A stretch of 64,000 nucleotides of DNA from an uncultured Polaribacter sp. (GCF_947496195.1 NZ_CANMBY010000003.1:124001-188000); one strand, 5' to 3'; shown: positions 37,740 through 47,429, counted from the stretch's first letter. The notes: generated by a model not told the origin, from the letters alone. Translations and numbers: made by a program.

Positions 37740-38763
37740 TATTCATAAAAGTTTTAGGTTAAATAATGTTTCGTTTAACTCTGTAAATGAGTTAATTAAA
37801 TATTTAGAAATCAATTTTAAAGAAATCTCATTTTTTTTAAAAGAATGGTTTTCTGATGAAGATTTTATAAAAGTGAATACTTCTGGTTCTACTGGAAAAC
37901 CAAAAACAATTTTTCTTAAAAAAGAATACGTAATTAATTCTGCAAATACAACTGGTAGTTTTTTTGGTCTTTCTAAAAATACAAATGCTTTGTTATGTTT
38001 GCCAACCACATATATTGCAGGAAAATTAATGGTGGTTAGAGCTTTAACTTTAGGTTGGCATTTAGATGTTGTTTTACCAAGTTTACATCCTTTAAATAAT
38101 GCTACTAATCAATATGATTTTTCTGCTATGACACCTATGCAAGTAGAAAATTCCTTTTATAATTTAAATACTATTAAACAACTTATTGTAGGTGGAGGGG
38201 TAGTCTCAAAATCATTAGAAGAAAAATTACAGACTTTAAAAACTAAAGTTTTTGCTACTTATGGTATGACAGAGACTATTACACATATTGCTGTAAAAAA
38301 ATTAAATCATAAAATATATACACCCAATTATTATCAATTATTGCCAGGTGTAGAAATTTATAAAGATCAAAGAGATTGTTTAGTGATAAAAGCTCCAAAA
38401 ATAACAGAAGATATTATTTTTACGAATGATGTTGTTCAACTTATTTCTGATAAACAATTCAATTGGCTTGGACGTTTTGATAATGTAATTAATTCTGGAG
38501 GTATAAAATTACAACCAGAAGTTATTGAAAATAAATTATCGAATGTACTTACTAATCGTTTTTTTGTGACTGGATTTTCTGATGAATATTTAGGTGAAAA
38601 ATTAGTATTAATAGTAGAAGGTAAAGAAACTAGAATAAATTTTACCAAATGTAATCTTACAAAGTACGAAGTTCCAAAAACCATTTATTTTCTAGATAAA
38701 TTTATGGAAACTGAAACAGGAAAAGTAAATAGAAAACAAACAAAATTACTTCTAGAAAAGTAA
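37726..38763 (+). CDS. menE: AMP-binding enzyme, o-succinylbenzoate-CoA ligase type
   Basis: A compact adenylate-forming enzyme of 345 residues that would activate o-succinylbenzoate with CoA. The phosphate loop is VNTSGSTGKPKTIF (~50-63), the adenine-site ATYGMTET is near 183, and the hinge and C-domain NSGGIKLQPEVIENKL are near 258-273. It is shorter than E. coli MenE but this is normal for Bacteroidota. The start is the TTG at 37726, overlapping the CPBP gene by 14 bases; no ATG is present before the conserved N-terminus. It converges on a zinc-ribbon gene with one base between. Confidence 0.9.
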   Translation: MEWNNIHKSFRLNNVSFNSVNELIKYLEINFKEISFFLKEWFSDEDFIKVNTSGSTGKPKTIFLKKEYVINSANTTGSFFGLSKNTNALLCLPTTYIAGKLMVVRALTLGWHLDVVLPSLHPLNNATNQYDFSAMTPMQVENSFYNLNTIKQLIVGGGVVSKSLEEKLQTLKTKVFATYGMTETITHIAVKKLNHKIYTPNYYQLLPGVEIYKDQRDCLVIKAPKITEDIIFTNDVVQLISDKQFNWLGRFDNVINSGGIKLQPEVIENKLSNVLTNRFFVTGFSDEYLGEKLVLIVEGKETRINFTKCNLTKYEVPKTIYFLDKFMETETGKVNRKQTKLLLEK

Positions 38764-38764
38764 C

Positions 38765-39370
38765 CTATCTATTTATATCATAAAAAATATTTTTGTCAAA
38801 CATTTCTTGAATTTCATTTCTTCCTAAACCAAAAGGTTCTGTTGTATAATTTTTAGATTTATCTATATCAGAGATACCACTTTTTTTATCTGTTTCATAA
38901 TTATTTTGAATAACAAAAATAGAATCTTTTGTTACAGAAGATATCTTTAAAGTAGAGTAGTAGTTGGTATTTTTATTTTTAAATCTTATTACATCTCCAG
39001 CCAAAGGTTCTTTTATATAATTTACAACATCTTTATCATGTTGAGCACTATAATAATAACCAATAGCTATTAAAATCGCTATTATACCTAAACCAGACCA
39101 GTACCAAATAGGCGTTTTAGTTTCTTTTTTAATATCTATAGAAGCTCTTCTTAGTTTTTCATTCATACCACTAAACTCATTAGTAGCTTTACAATTATTA
39201 CATTCAGAAAATACTTTTTTACTCATGGGAAAAACAGGAATCCAATATAAATAACCATATTTACCATATACAGATACTGTGTGTGGTGTTATTTGTTTAC
39301 AAGTATCACATTCAATTGCAGTAGTTCTTTTTGAGCCAATAAAAGAACCTTTAGTTCCGTAAAAAATCAT
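38765..39370 (-). CDS. Zinc-ribbon membrane protein of unknown function
   Basis: A 201-residue protein with an N-terminal zinc-ribbon-like module (ECDTCKQITPHTV ... SECNNCKATNEF, two CxxC pairs 30-odd residues apart, ~20-60), one membrane helix (~88-106, WYWSGLGIIAILIAIGYYY), and a beta-rich C-terminal domain (~120-201). I do not recognise the C-terminal domain. The start MIFYGTKGSFIGSKR resembles other bacterial zinc-ribbon membrane proteins. It is transcribed alone. No repeat or terminator is evident in the 107 bases behind it (39371-39477). Confidence 0.7.
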   Translation of the reverse strand: MIFYGTKGSFIGSKRTTAIECDTCKQITPHTVSVYGKYGYLYWIPVFPMSKKVFSECNNCKATNEFSGMNEKLRRASIDIKKETKTPIWYWSGLGIIAILIAIGYYYSAQHDKDVVNYIKEPLAGDVIRFKNKNTNYYSTLKISSVTKDSIFVIQNNYETDKKSGISDIDKSKNYTTEPFGLGRNEIQEMFDKNIFYDINR

Positions 39371-39477
39371 TTGGTTAATTTTAAGATTTTAAATATAAGT
39401 TTTTTTCTTTTATTCAATTTTACCTTTTTTAAACCTAAATTTTATATTGAATTATAACTTATTTAATAATTTAAATC

Positions 39478-40128
39478 CTATTTAAACAAAAGATCTATAG
39501 TTAAAACATCTAAATAACCATCTGCTAGAAGATTATTTTTAGTTTCAAAATTTTTAATAGCGTTTAAAGTCTCAATTCTGTAAACACCATCAATTTTTAT
39601 GCTATCTCCTAATGCTACTAATCTTTTTTGAACCTCATAAATAATGGCATTTTTTTCTCCATTATAAAGATTAACATTTGGGTTGTATAGGTTTTTTATT
39701 TTCGAAAATTCTTGTTGCTTTTTAAAAGTCTCTAAATCTATACCTTCTTCTTCAATAGTTTTTACTTCTATATTTGAAAGTCCGTTTTGTTTTAAGTTAA
39801 AAGAGTTTTCTAAAATAGCTTCGTAATAATTTACCATAGCTAGTTTTTTTGCATAAGTTTCTACAGCAATTTTAGTTTGGTTGTCATCGTCTTCAGGAGT
39901 TCTAACATCTATACCATTAGCAGTCCATTGTAACATAACATAACTATCTAGATCTTCTACAGCTTTGTAGTAATTATATAAGAATTCTTGATTATGATAG
40001 TTTACATCAATTTTCTTATCAGTTTTATAATTTACTTCTGGTGCATTATATCTTTTGTATTGACTGTATTTTCCATAACCAATTAATGCCAAAATAATAA
40101 TTAGTAAAAAAATGATAATTTGTTTCAT
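39478..40128 (-). CDS. Membrane-anchored peptidoglycan-binding domain protein
   Basis: A 216-residue protein with an N-terminal membrane helix (~3-18) and a C-terminal PG_binding_1-like three-helix domain (~150-216: AIIYEVQKRLVALGDSIKIDGVYRIETLNAIKNFETKNNLLADGYLDVLTIDLLF). The middle region (30-145) is helical with no recognised domain. It would sit in the periplasm and hold onto peptidoglycan. It is divergent from the T9SS protein gene across a 215-base spacer. Confidence 0.78.
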   Translation of the reverse strand: MKQIIIFLLIIILALIGYGKYSQYKRYNAPEVNYKTDKKIDVNYHNQEFLYNYYKAVEDLDSYVMLQWTANGIDVRTPEDDDNQTKIAVETYAKKLAMVNYYEAILENSFNLKQNGLSNIEVKTIEEEGIDLETFKKQQEFSKIKNLYNPNVNLYNGEKNAIIYEVQKRLVALGDSIKIDGVYRIETLNAIKNFETKNNLLADGYLDVLTIDLLFK

Positions 40129-40316
40129 GTAGAACTTTTTTGGTATATAAACAAAAGTAACAAATTAAAGTAATGTTTTTTAAATCTTTATTTATAAGTT
40201 AAAATAATTCAGGTTTTTACTATTTAAATCGTAATAATTTATCTGAAGATTTTTGTAATTCATCTACACTTAGGCTATAAAAATCGAATGCTTAAAATTT
40301 TATTTTGTTTCATTTT

Positions 40317-40324
40317 TAAATTTG
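40317..40324 (+). promoter_or_regulatory. Candidate -7 box of the T9SS protein gene
   Basis: TAAATTTG matches TAnnTTTG 19 bases before the ATG at 40344; no TTG is placed at a proper -33 distance. The 215-base divergent spacer (40129-40343) also contains TTCATCTACACTTA at 40259-40272, identical over 14 bases to sequence upstream of the response regulator at 55216-55229. I see nothing else in the spacer. Confidence 0.35.
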
Positions 40325-40343
40325 AGATATAAAATTATAAGAC

Positions 40344-42788
40344 ATGAAAAAAATTACTACATTTTTATTTTTAATGCTATTTTTTATAAGCAATTCAGTA
40401 AATAGTCAGAACTACAAATATTTAGGAGAATATACTTCTAATGGCACACCACTTTACTTAGAATCAGAAAGAGATGTGGTTTCTACTCAAACTTTAGAAA
40501 TGATTAGTAATTCTATACCAGAACAATATCCTGTGCCAGATTACAATCCACAATATATTACTGCAGGATATGATACAGATTTAAAAATAACATCAAATAC
40601 AGATGTTTATGTAACATTTGTAGATGAAGGAGCAGGTTACAGAAATGTACTTGGATTTTATACTTATGATTTAAATGACCCTAACCCTCAAAAACCAAAT
40701 AGAGAAGATTTAACTATAATTTTTCCAAATGCATCTTTACTTGGAAGTGGAGGAGGATTAAGAGTAGGAGATAAAGTAAATATAGGAAATTTCGAAGCTG
40801 GTACTGGAATTGGTTGGGTGTTATTAGCAAATGCTTGGAGTAGTTCTCAACAAAAAGTTGGTTGGGGTTTATGGGATTTGTATTCAAATGATGATTATAA
40901 TCCAGAATCTAATCCTTCAGAAAGACAACATATTGTTACTTTAAATGACCCAACATCAGAAAGAATTATCATTGGATTTGAAGATATTAGAAGAGATAGA
41001 GGAGGTTGTGATCATGACTTTAATGATGCAATTTTTTATGTTACTGCAAGTTCTTATGAAGCTATAGATACTAACAATTTTGCTGATGTAAGTGATGCTA
41101 CTAACGTAACTTCTGCTTATGATGGTGGTTTAGAAAGTAATGGTGATTTAGCAAGTTTAATAGCAAAAAGAAATTTTAAAAGATTTAAAAGTGGAGATGC
41201 TAACAATAAAAAAGAAAATCAATTAAAATTTGCAAAATCAGATTTGCAATCAAAAGGAACAACTTCACTTATTAATTATTTACCAGAAACAGGTATGTAC
41301 GCAACAGAAACTGCAACAGTTTCTAGTCCAAATGATTTGATTGGTATAACAAATGCTACAGAGGTCTTTTCTGTAGATTATTATGAAGGTAATACTAGAG
41401 TTTCTGCAGTATTAGCAACGAAAACAGAAGGTAAAGTTTATGATCATTCTAAAATGATTTGTGATAGACTAAATAATTCTAGTTTAGAAGATGTTAGAAC
41501 TGTAGTTTCAAGAGGGCATCAAATTATAGCATCAAAAATTAAAAGAGCATCAGGTGAAATAGAATTTACTCTAAGTTTTTCTATTAAAACCGATAATAAT
41601 ACTAATGAATTATTTAGTTTTTGGAATATAGACCAATATCCAGAAGGTAATTATCATAATTTTCAAATATGGGGGAGTTCATATGGACAAGTATTTTCTA
41701 TTGCTAATCACATCATAGACACACATACAAACCAAAATGGATTAATAAGTAATAAAGTACAAGATGTGTTACCACCAGTTTTTGTAAAAAGTGGTGTATA
41801 TAGAAATGGAGTTATAGAATTAAACATTGTAAATAAAGCAAATCAAAAAGCTATAGATTTTAACGCAAGTATTGCAAAAACAGAATTATCTGATCACGAA
41901 GATTTTTATTCAAATATATCTTTATCAGGAGCTTATAATGAAACTATTAAAATAGAAACTGGTGTTTTATTTGATTTAGGTTTTTCTCTAAAAACAGAAG
42001 TATCAGAACAAATAGATGCACTTTATTTAGCAGATGGTCCTTGGGGATTAGATTATTTAGATGATAAAGCAACTATAAATGAATTTTCTATAGATTATGA
42101 AAATAGAGATTATGTAGATAATGTTTTCGAAGTCGATAGAAATGTATTTACTCATGGTGAAGTTAATGGAAATGTAAATTTATTTAGACATATTTTACCT
42201 GGAGATCAAACGTTAGATGTAACAACATTTAAGTTCATGAATTTTGATTTAACCTCAGATAATGCTATAGAACTAGTTGTGGTTCAGAATGATAATAGAA
42301 CTTGGGAAAACAGATTAAGAATGCAAATTCCTCCTTCTAATGGAGAAAATGTAAGTGTAGAGTTATCAGATTTTAAAGATGCAAATGGTAATAAAGTAAA
42401 CATTACTAATATTAAGACTATTGTTTTTTCTGTAATAGGAGATTATACAAGCTTTAAAACGTTTAGTTTAAATGTAAAAAATGTAGCTTTTAGTAAAACA
42501 AGTAGTGTTTTATCTACAGATGTTTTTAATATTGAAGAGAATAATAAACTAATGAATTATCCAAATCCATTTTCAGAAAGAACAACTATTGTTTTACCTG
42601 AAGATTCAGATTTATCAGTAATAAAGGTAATAGATTTATTGGGAAGAGTAGTAGATTATAAAGATTTGGGAAGAACTAACAATAAAAAATTACAATACAA
42701 TCATCCTAATTTAAATAAAGGAATGTATAAGTATATTTTATTAGATGATAAAAAGAATATTCATAAGGGTACGTTTTTAATAAATTAA
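40344..42788 (+). CDS. DUF4114 domain protein with T9SS C-terminal sorting domain
   Basis: A secreted 814-residue protein. A signal peptide (residues 1-22, ending NSVNSQ) leads into an N-terminal region with a DUF4114 domain (~70-235) whose FEDIRRDRGGCDHDFNDAIFYV block looks like a Ca-binding surface motif. A long beta-rich middle follows, then a type A sorting domain (~738-814: NYPNPFSERTTIVLPE, IKVIDLLGRVVDY, LNKGMYKYILLDD, KGTFLIN). It is therefore exported by the type IX system and attached to or released from the cell surface. The target is unknown; adhesion or matrix binding is inferred. A shared terminator follows. Confidence 0.88.
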   Translation: MKKITTFLFLMLFFISNSVNSQNYKYLGEYTSNGTPLYLESERDVVSTQTLEMISNSIPEQYPVPDYNPQYITAGYDTDLKITSNTDVYVTFVDEGAGYRNVLGFYTYDLNDPNPQKPNREDLTIIFPNASLLGSGGGLRVGDKVNIGNFEAGTGIGWVLLANAWSSSQQKVGWGLWDLYSNDDYNPESNPSERQHIVTLNDPTSERIIIGFEDIRRDRGGCDHDFNDAIFYVTASSYEAIDTNNFADVSDATNVTSAYDGGLESNGDLASLIAKRNFKRFKSGDANNKKENQLKFAKSDLQSKGTTSLINYLPETGMYATETATVSSPNDLIGITNATEVFSVDYYEGNTRVSAVLATKTEGKVYDHSKMICDRLNNSSLEDVRTVVSRGHQIIASKIKRASGEIEFTLSFSIKTDNNTNELFSFWNIDQYPEGNYHNFQIWGSSYGQVFSIANHIIDTHTNQNGLISNKVQDVLPPVFVKSGVYRNGVIELNIVNKANQKAIDFNASIAKTELSDHEDFYSNISLSGAYNETIKIETGVLFDLGFSLKTEVSEQIDALYLADGPWGLDYLDDKATINEFSIDYENRDYVDNVFEVDRNVFTHGEVNGNVNLFRHILPGDQTLDVTTFKFMNFDLTSDNAIELVVVQNDNRTWENRLRMQIPPSNGENVSVELSDFKDANGNKVNITNIKTIVFSVIGDYTSFKTFSLNVKNVAFSKTSSVLSTDVFNIEENNKLMNYPNPFSERTTIVLPEDSDLSVIKVIDLLGRVVDYKDLGRTNNKKLQYNHPNLNKGMYKYILLDDKKNIHKGTFLIN

Positions 42789-42827
42789 GTTTTTTACTTT
42801 TGGTTAGGTTATATAAGTAGAAACTAA

Positions 42828-42857
42828 AAAAAGCTAAGGTATTTTCCTTAGCTTTTT
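42828..42857. terminator. Bidirectional terminator between the T9SS protein gene and fnr
   Basis: A perfect 12-bp stem (42828-42839 with 42846-42857) with a six-base loop has an A-run on the left and a T-run on the right. It lies between two convergent genes (stops at 42788 and 42862) and can end transcription in both directions. Confidence 0.88.
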
Positions 42858-42861
42858 CTTT

Positions 42862-43548
42862 TTAAAATCCTTGAGATATATTTTTTAAAGAATCTATATC
42901 TAATAATTGAATATCTTTTCCTTTAAATGCTAAATATTTTTTCTTTTTAAACTCAGATAAAAGACGAATTGCAGATTCAGTTGCAGTGCCAATAATATTT
43001 GCAATATCTTCTCTAGATAGATGTATGTCTATACAACCATCTTCATTTACTCCAAATTTAGCTTCTAAGTGTAATAAGGTTTCAGCCAAACGTTGTTTCA
43101 CATTTTTCTGAGCCATATTTACAATTATATCATCTGCATTTTTTAAAGAATTTGCCATGTTTTTTAAAACACCCATTGAAAAATTAGGGTTTTTCTCAAG
43201 ATCTTTAATGATTTCATCTTTTGGTATAAAACAAACTTCCATATCATTTAAAGCTACAGCATTTAAATTAGATACTTCATCAGAAATTAAACTTCTTTCA
43301 CCAATTAAATCTCCTTTTTTAATTAAGTTAACTACTTGATTTCTTCCATTTTCACTCATTTTAGAAACCTTACACACGCCATCTTTAACACAGAAAATAC
43401 CATTAATGTGTTCACCCTCATTAAAAAGAAATTCACCTTTTTTTATAGTTTTTGAAGTTTTACAATTAGACATTCTAATTAACTCATCTTTAGAAAGATG
43501 CTTTAAAGAATTAAATTGCCTAACTATACATTGTTCACATTTACTCAT
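42862..43548 (-). CDS. Crp/Fnr family regulator, FNR-like, beside the cbb3 genes
   Basis: A cytoplasmic transcription factor with a cyclic-nucleotide-binding-type sensor fold (~15-140) and a Crp-type winged helix (~155-220). The start chosen is the ATG at 43548 (MSKCEQCIV, 228 residues); a 27-codon upstream extension reads as untranslated leader. Cys4, Cys7 and Cys106 align by eye with the E. coli FNR ligands Cys20, Cys23 and Cys122, but the third position is Asn13; Cys29, Cys53 and Cys59 are other candidates. The recognition helix TATESAIRLLSEF keeps the FNR Glu and Arg. Position and operators suggest it controls the cbb3 genes. Oxygen sensing by a cluster is inference. Confidence 0.88.
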   Translation of the reverse strand: MSKCEQCIVRQFNSLKHLSKDELIRMSNCKTSKTIKKGEFLFNEGEHINGIFCVKDGVCKVSKMSENGRNQVVNLIKKGDLIGERSLISDEVSNLNAVALNDMEVCFIPKDEIIKDLEKNPNFSMGVLKNMANSLKNADDIIVNMAQKNVKQRLAETLLHLEAKFGVNEDGCIDIHLSREDIANIIGTATESAIRLLSEFKKKKYLAFKGKDIQLLDIDSLKNISQGF

Positions 43549-43588
43549 AAAGCTTAATACTTTTGCCTTGATGCAAGATAGTAAAAAC

Positions 43589-43602
43589 ATGACAAATATC
43601 AT
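43589..43602. promoter_or_regulatory. Candidate FNR-type operator upstream of ccoI
   Basis: ATGACAAATATCAT, an imperfect palindrome, lies in the divergent fnr/ccoI spacer. It differs at only three positions from the perfect palindrome at 49078-49091 and shares the same flanks (AAAAAC before, ATTTT after). Its right edge is 22 bases from a -7-like box. It lies 41 bases before the regulator's own ATG, so autoregulation is possible. Confidence 0.65.
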
Positions 43603-43624
43603 ATTTTTAATATTTTTCTTGTTA

Positions 43625-43632
43625 GACATTTG
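43625..43632 (+). promoter_or_regulatory. -7-like box of ccoI
   Basis: GACATTTG matches seven of the eight positions in TAnnTTTG (G replaces the first T). It is 22 bases from the upstream operator and 20 bases before the ccoI ATG at 43653. This puts the operator centre near -41.5. Confidence 0.45.
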
Positions 43633-43652
43633 TAAAAGGCAAAAGAGTAAAT

Positions 43653-46031
43653 ATGAATACTACACATTGTTATCATTGTGGAGATTCTTGTAAAGAAGAT
43701 ATCATTAAAATTGATGATAAAAGTTTCTGTTGTAATGGTTGTAAGACTGTTTACGAGATTTTTTCTGAAAACGATTTAACTTGTTATTACGATTTTCAAG
43801 ACAATCCAGGTGCAATTCCTACTGAAATAAAAGGGAAGTATGATTTTTTAGATAACACAAAAATTATAGAAAAATTATTAGATTTTAATGACAATGACAA
43901 TCAAATTGTAACACTTTATATTCCTCATATTCATTGTAGTTCTTGTATTTGGGTACTAGAAAATTTACAAAAATTAAATAATAAAATAATTTCTTCTCAA
44001 GTAAATTTCCCTAAGAAAACGGTTCGAATATCTTATAAATCAAATATTACTTCACTCAAAGAAATTGTTTTATTGTTGAGTGCAATTGGTTACGAACCTT
44101 ACATAAGTTTAGAAGATTATGAAACTGGTAAAAATAAAGTAGATAGATCTCTAATTTATAAATTAGGTATTGCAGGGTTTGCTTTTGGTAACGTTATGTT
44201 TTTATCGTTTCCAGAGTATTTTGAAGTTTCAGAATTTTGGTTAGAACAATATAAAACTATTTTTCGTTGGTTAATGTTTATTTTCTCATTACCAGTAGTT
44301 TTTTATGCTGCTAACGATTATTTTATTTCTGCTTATAAAGGTTTACGCTCTAAAATGTTAAATATTGATGTGCCAATAGCTTTAGGAGTTTCTGTATTGT
44401 TTATTAGAAGTACAATCGAAATTATTTTTGATTTAGGAACAGGTTTTTTTGATAGTTTAACAGGCTTGGTATTCTTTCTCTTATTAGGTAAATTCTTTCA
44501 ACAAAAAACCTATAACTTCTTGTCTTTTGAGCGCGATTACAAATCTTATTTCCCTATAGCTGTTACACGAATATCATCAAATCAAAAAGAAGAAAATATA
44601 CAGATTTATGATGTAAATAAAGGGGATAGATTATTAATTAGAAATCAAGAATTAATTCCTGTAGATGGAATTTTAATAAATGGAAATGCACAAATAGATT
44701 ACAGTTTTGTTACTGGAGAAGCTTCACCTGTATCAAAAAAATCAGGTGACAAAATATTTGCAGGAGGTAAACAATTGTCTGGTGTCTTAGAAATCGAAGT
44801 GTTAGCCTCAGTTTCTCAAAGTTATTTAACACAACTTTGGAGTAATGATGTTTTTGCTAAAGACAAATCATCTTCTTTTAAAACATTGACAGATAAAATC
44901 AGTAAAAATTTTACCATTCTAGTTTTATTAATAGCTTTTATTTCAACAACTTTTTGGTTGTATTTAGATGTTTCAAAAGCCTTAAATGTTTTTACTTCAG
45001 TATTAATTATTGCTTGTCCTTGTGCTATTGCATTAGCAGCACCATTTACTTTAGGTAATCTATTACGCATTTTTGGCAAACAGAAGTTTTACTTAAAAAA
45101 TGCAAAAGTTATAGAACAATTAGCGAGTATAAATACCATTGTTTTTGATAAAACAGGAACACTTACCACAAATAATGAAAGTAAAATTTCTTATGAAGGT
45201 CAACCTTTAAAACAATATGAAAAGCGAGTTTTAAAAAGTGCTTTACGTGTTTCTAATCACCCTTTAAGTAGAACATTATATCAAACTTTTTCGGATGTAG
45301 AAGTTTTACAAATTGATAAGTATAATGAAGTAATTGGAAAAGGAATAGAAGTAAATTATGATAATAACATCCTAAAACTTGGGTCATCATCATTTGTAAA
45401 GAATCAAGAGCAAAAATCTTCTTTTGATACATCTGTACATATAAGTTTTAATGAAAATTATTTTGGAAAATTTACGTTTAAAAACTCTTACAGAATTGGA
45501 GTTAAACCATTATTTAATGCTTTAGAAAGTAATTATGAATTGGCAGTTGTTTCTGGAGATAATGAAGGCGAAAAAAAATATTTGCAAAAAATATTACCGA
45601 AAAAAACGAATTTTCTTTTCAATCAGAAACCAGAAGATAAATTACAAGTGATTAAAAAATATCAGCAGAAAAATAAAAATGTAGCTATGATTGGTGATGG
45701 GTTAAATGATGCAGGAGCTTTAGCTCAAAGTGATGTTGGTATTGCATTGTCAGAAAACATAAATGTATTTTCACCTGCTTGTGATGCTATTTTAGATGCT
45801 ACCCAATTTTATAAAATCAATCAATTTTTAAAAACTTCTAAAAAATCGATTCAGGTTATTAAGTATGCGTTTGTACTATCACTGTGTTATAATATTATAG
45901 GATTATATTTTGCAGTTACAGGTCAGTTAATGCCTGTAATAGCCGCTATTTTAATGCCTTTAAGTTCAATTAGTATTGTGGTTTTTACAACAATATCAAC
46001 TAATATTTTAGGTAAAAAATTAAACAAATAA
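43653..46031 (+). CDS. ccoI: Copper-transporting P-type ATPase for cbb3 assembly (CcoI-type)
   Basis: A 792-residue P1B-type ATPase that delivers copper towards cbb3 oxidase. The N-terminus has a cysteine-rich metal-binding module (CYHCGDSC ... FCCNGCKTVYEIF, ~5-40), then an HMA-like domain with IHCSSCIWVLENL (~93). Eight membrane helices follow the CtpA/FixI pattern, with the translocation motif ACPCAIALAAP (~454), phosphorylation site FDKTGTLTT (~498) and MIGDGLNDAGAL near 680. An HP-type SNHPLSRTL motif is near 534. It is divergent from fnr and followed by deoC after one base, so the transcription unit continues through hemN. Confidence 0.95.
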   Translation: MNTTHCYHCGDSCKEDIIKIDDKSFCCNGCKTVYEIFSENDLTCYYDFQDNPGAIPTEIKGKYDFLDNTKIIEKLLDFNDNDNQIVTLYIPHIHCSSCIWVLENLQKLNNKIISSQVNFPKKTVRISYKSNITSLKEIVLLLSAIGYEPYISLEDYETGKNKVDRSLIYKLGIAGFAFGNVMFLSFPEYFEVSEFWLEQYKTIFRWLMFIFSLPVVFYAANDYFISAYKGLRSKMLNIDVPIALGVSVLFIRSTIEIIFDLGTGFFDSLTGLVFFLLLGKFFQQKTYNFLSFERDYKSYFPIAVTRISSNQKEENIQIYDVNKGDRLLIRNQELIPVDGILINGNAQIDYSFVTGEASPVSKKSGDKIFAGGKQLSGVLEIEVLASVSQSYLTQLWSNDVFAKDKSSSFKTLTDKISKNFTILVLLIAFISTTFWLYLDVSKALNVFTSVLIIACPCAIALAAPFTLGNLLRIFGKQKFYLKNAKVIEQLASINTIVFDKTGTLTTNNESKISYEGQPLKQYEKRVLKSALRVSNHPLSRTLYQTFSDVEVLQIDKYNEVIGKGIEVNYDNNILKLGSSSFVKNQEQKSSFDTSVHISFNENYFGKFTFKNSYRIGVKPLFNALESNYELAVVSGDNEGEKKYLQKILPKKTNFLFNQKPEDKLQVIKKYQQKNKNVAMIGDGLNDAGALAQSDVGIALSENINVFSPACDAILDATQFYKINQFLKTSKKSIQVIKYAFVLSLCYNIIGLYFAVTGQLMPVIAAILMPLSSISIVVFTTISTNILGKKLNK

Positions 46032-46032
46032 T

Positions 46033-46698
46033 ATGGAAATAAATAAATATATAGATCATACTTTGTTAAAACCCACTGCATCAAAAGCACAAATAATTGA
46101 GCTTTGTAAAGAAGCAGAATTATATAATTTTTATGCTGTTTGTGTCAATGGATGTTATGTAGCATTAGCAAAAAATCAATTAAAAAATACTGCTGTAAAA
46201 GTTGCTGCTGTAATTGGTTTTCCATTAGGAGCTATGACTACTAAAGCTAAAGTTTACGAAGCTAAAGATTGTGTAAATAATGGAGCATCAGAAATTGATA
46301 TGGTTATTAATATTGGTAAATTAATTGATGAAGAATTTGATTATATAGAAAACGAAATCAAAGAAATAAAACAAGCTATTGGAAATACAGTTTTAAAAGT
46401 AATTTTTGAAAATTGTTATTTAACTACAAAACAGATTAAAAAGGCTTGTGAATTATCAATAAAAGCAGGTGCAGATTATGTAAAAACATCTACAGGTTTT
46501 GGTTCTGGAGGAGCAACTATAGAAGATGTAAAACTAATGAAATCAGTAGTGGAAAATAAAGCTCAAATAAAAGCTGCTGGTGGTATTAGAGATATAACAA
46601 CAGCATTAGAATACATAGAGTTAGGTGTTACTAGGTTAGGAACTTCTTCTGGAGTTTCTTTAGTAACAAAAGGAGTTTCAGATAAAAATAATTATTAA
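46033..46698 (+). CDS. deoC: Deoxyribose-phosphate aldolase
   Basis: A class I aldolase of 221 residues that splits deoxyribose 5-phosphate into acetaldehyde and glyceraldehyde 3-phosphate. The Schiff-base lysine is in [17 protein letters not shown] (~155) and the second active-site lysine in IKAAGGIRD (~183); [10 protein letters not shown] at the N-terminus is diagnostic. It starts one base after the ccoI stop and ends one base before deoD, so both nucleoside-catabolic genes are embedded in the ccoI-hemN run. This links deoxynucleoside use to the low-oxygen promoter. Confidence 0.96.
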   Translation: MEINKYIDHTLLKPTASKAQIIELCKEAELYNFYAVCVNGCYVALAKNQLKNTAVKVAAVIGFPLGAMTTKAKVYEAKDCVNNGASEIDMVINIGKLIDEEFDYIENEIKEIKQAIGNTVLKVIFENCYLTTKQIKKACELSIKAGADYVKTSTGFGSGGATIEDVKLMKSVVENKAQIKAAGGIRDITTALEYIELGVTRLGTSSGVSLVTKGVSDKNNY

Positions 46699-46699
46699 G

Positions 46700-47398
46700 A
46701 TGAGTTTACATATCAATGCTAAAAAAGGTGAGGTTGCAGAATCAGTTTTACTTCCTGGAGACCCAATGAGAGCAAAATGGATTGCAGATTATTTCTTAGA
46801 AAATGTAATGCAATATAATGATGTAAGAGGGATGTTAGGATATACAGGTACTTATAAAGGCAAAAGAGTTTCTGTACAAGGTACAGGCATGGGTATACCT
46901 TCAACACTTATTTATGCTCACGAATTAATAAACGAATTTGGAGTTAAAAATTTAATTAGGGTAGGTTCTGCAGGATCTTATCAAAAAGAAGTCAAAATTA
47001 GAGATATTGTTATTGCAATGGCTGCTTCTACAAACTCAGGATTAAATACTATTCGTTTTAATGGTGCAGATTATGCACCTACTGCAAGTTTTGATTTGTT
47101 TCAAAAAGCAATTAAGGTTGCAGAACAAAAAGGTATTGCTATAAAAGCAGGTAATATTTTAAGCTCAGATGAGTTTTATGCTGATGATTTTAATGATTTT
47201 AAAAAATGGGCAGATTATGGAGTTTTATGCGTAGAAATGGAAACAAATGGACTCTATACAGTTGCAGCAAAACATAATGTTAATGCTTTATCTATTTTAA
47301 CTATTTCAGATAGTTTGGTTACAAAAGAAAGAACAACATCAGAAGAAAGAGAACAAACCTTTAAAGAAATGATAGAAATTGCTTTAGAGTTAGCCTAA
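46700..47398 (+). CDS. deoD: Purine-nucleoside phosphorylase (DeoD type)
   Basis: A hexameric, high-molecular-mass phosphorylase of 232 residues that releases purine bases and (deoxy)ribose 1-phosphate. Motifs: [14 protein letters not shown] (phosphate and ribose site, ~18), [15 protein letters not shown] (~63), RVGSAGSY (~87) and [10 protein letters not shown] (~178) with LTISDSL (~200) for base binding. It follows deoC by one base; together they convert deoxynucleosides into glycolytic intermediates. The hemN ATG is 31 bases downstream. Confidence 0.95.
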   Translation: MSLHINAKKGEVAESVLLPGDPMRAKWIADYFLENVMQYNDVRGMLGYTGTYKGKRVSVQGTGMGIPSTLIYAHELINEFGVKNLIRVGSAGSYQKEVKIRDIVIAMAASTNSGLNTIRFNGADYAPTASFDLFQKAIKVAEQKGIAIKAGNILSSDEFYADDFNDFKKWADYGVLCVEMETNGLYTVAAKHNVNALSILTISDSLVTKERTTSEEREQTFKEMIEIALELA

Positions 47399-47429
47399 CT
47401 ATAAAGTAATTTTAAAATATTGATGTAAA

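Noticed and set aside
43549..43629. Longer N-terminus for the FNR-like regulator
   Set aside because: The 27 extra codons would overlap the operator and divergent promoter; MSKCEQC at 43548 is the normal family start.
43406..43693. 95-residue plus-strand frame over the 5' end of fnr
   Set aside because: It runs antisense to fnr and overlaps the operator and the ccoI start in another frame; it has no domain-like sequence.
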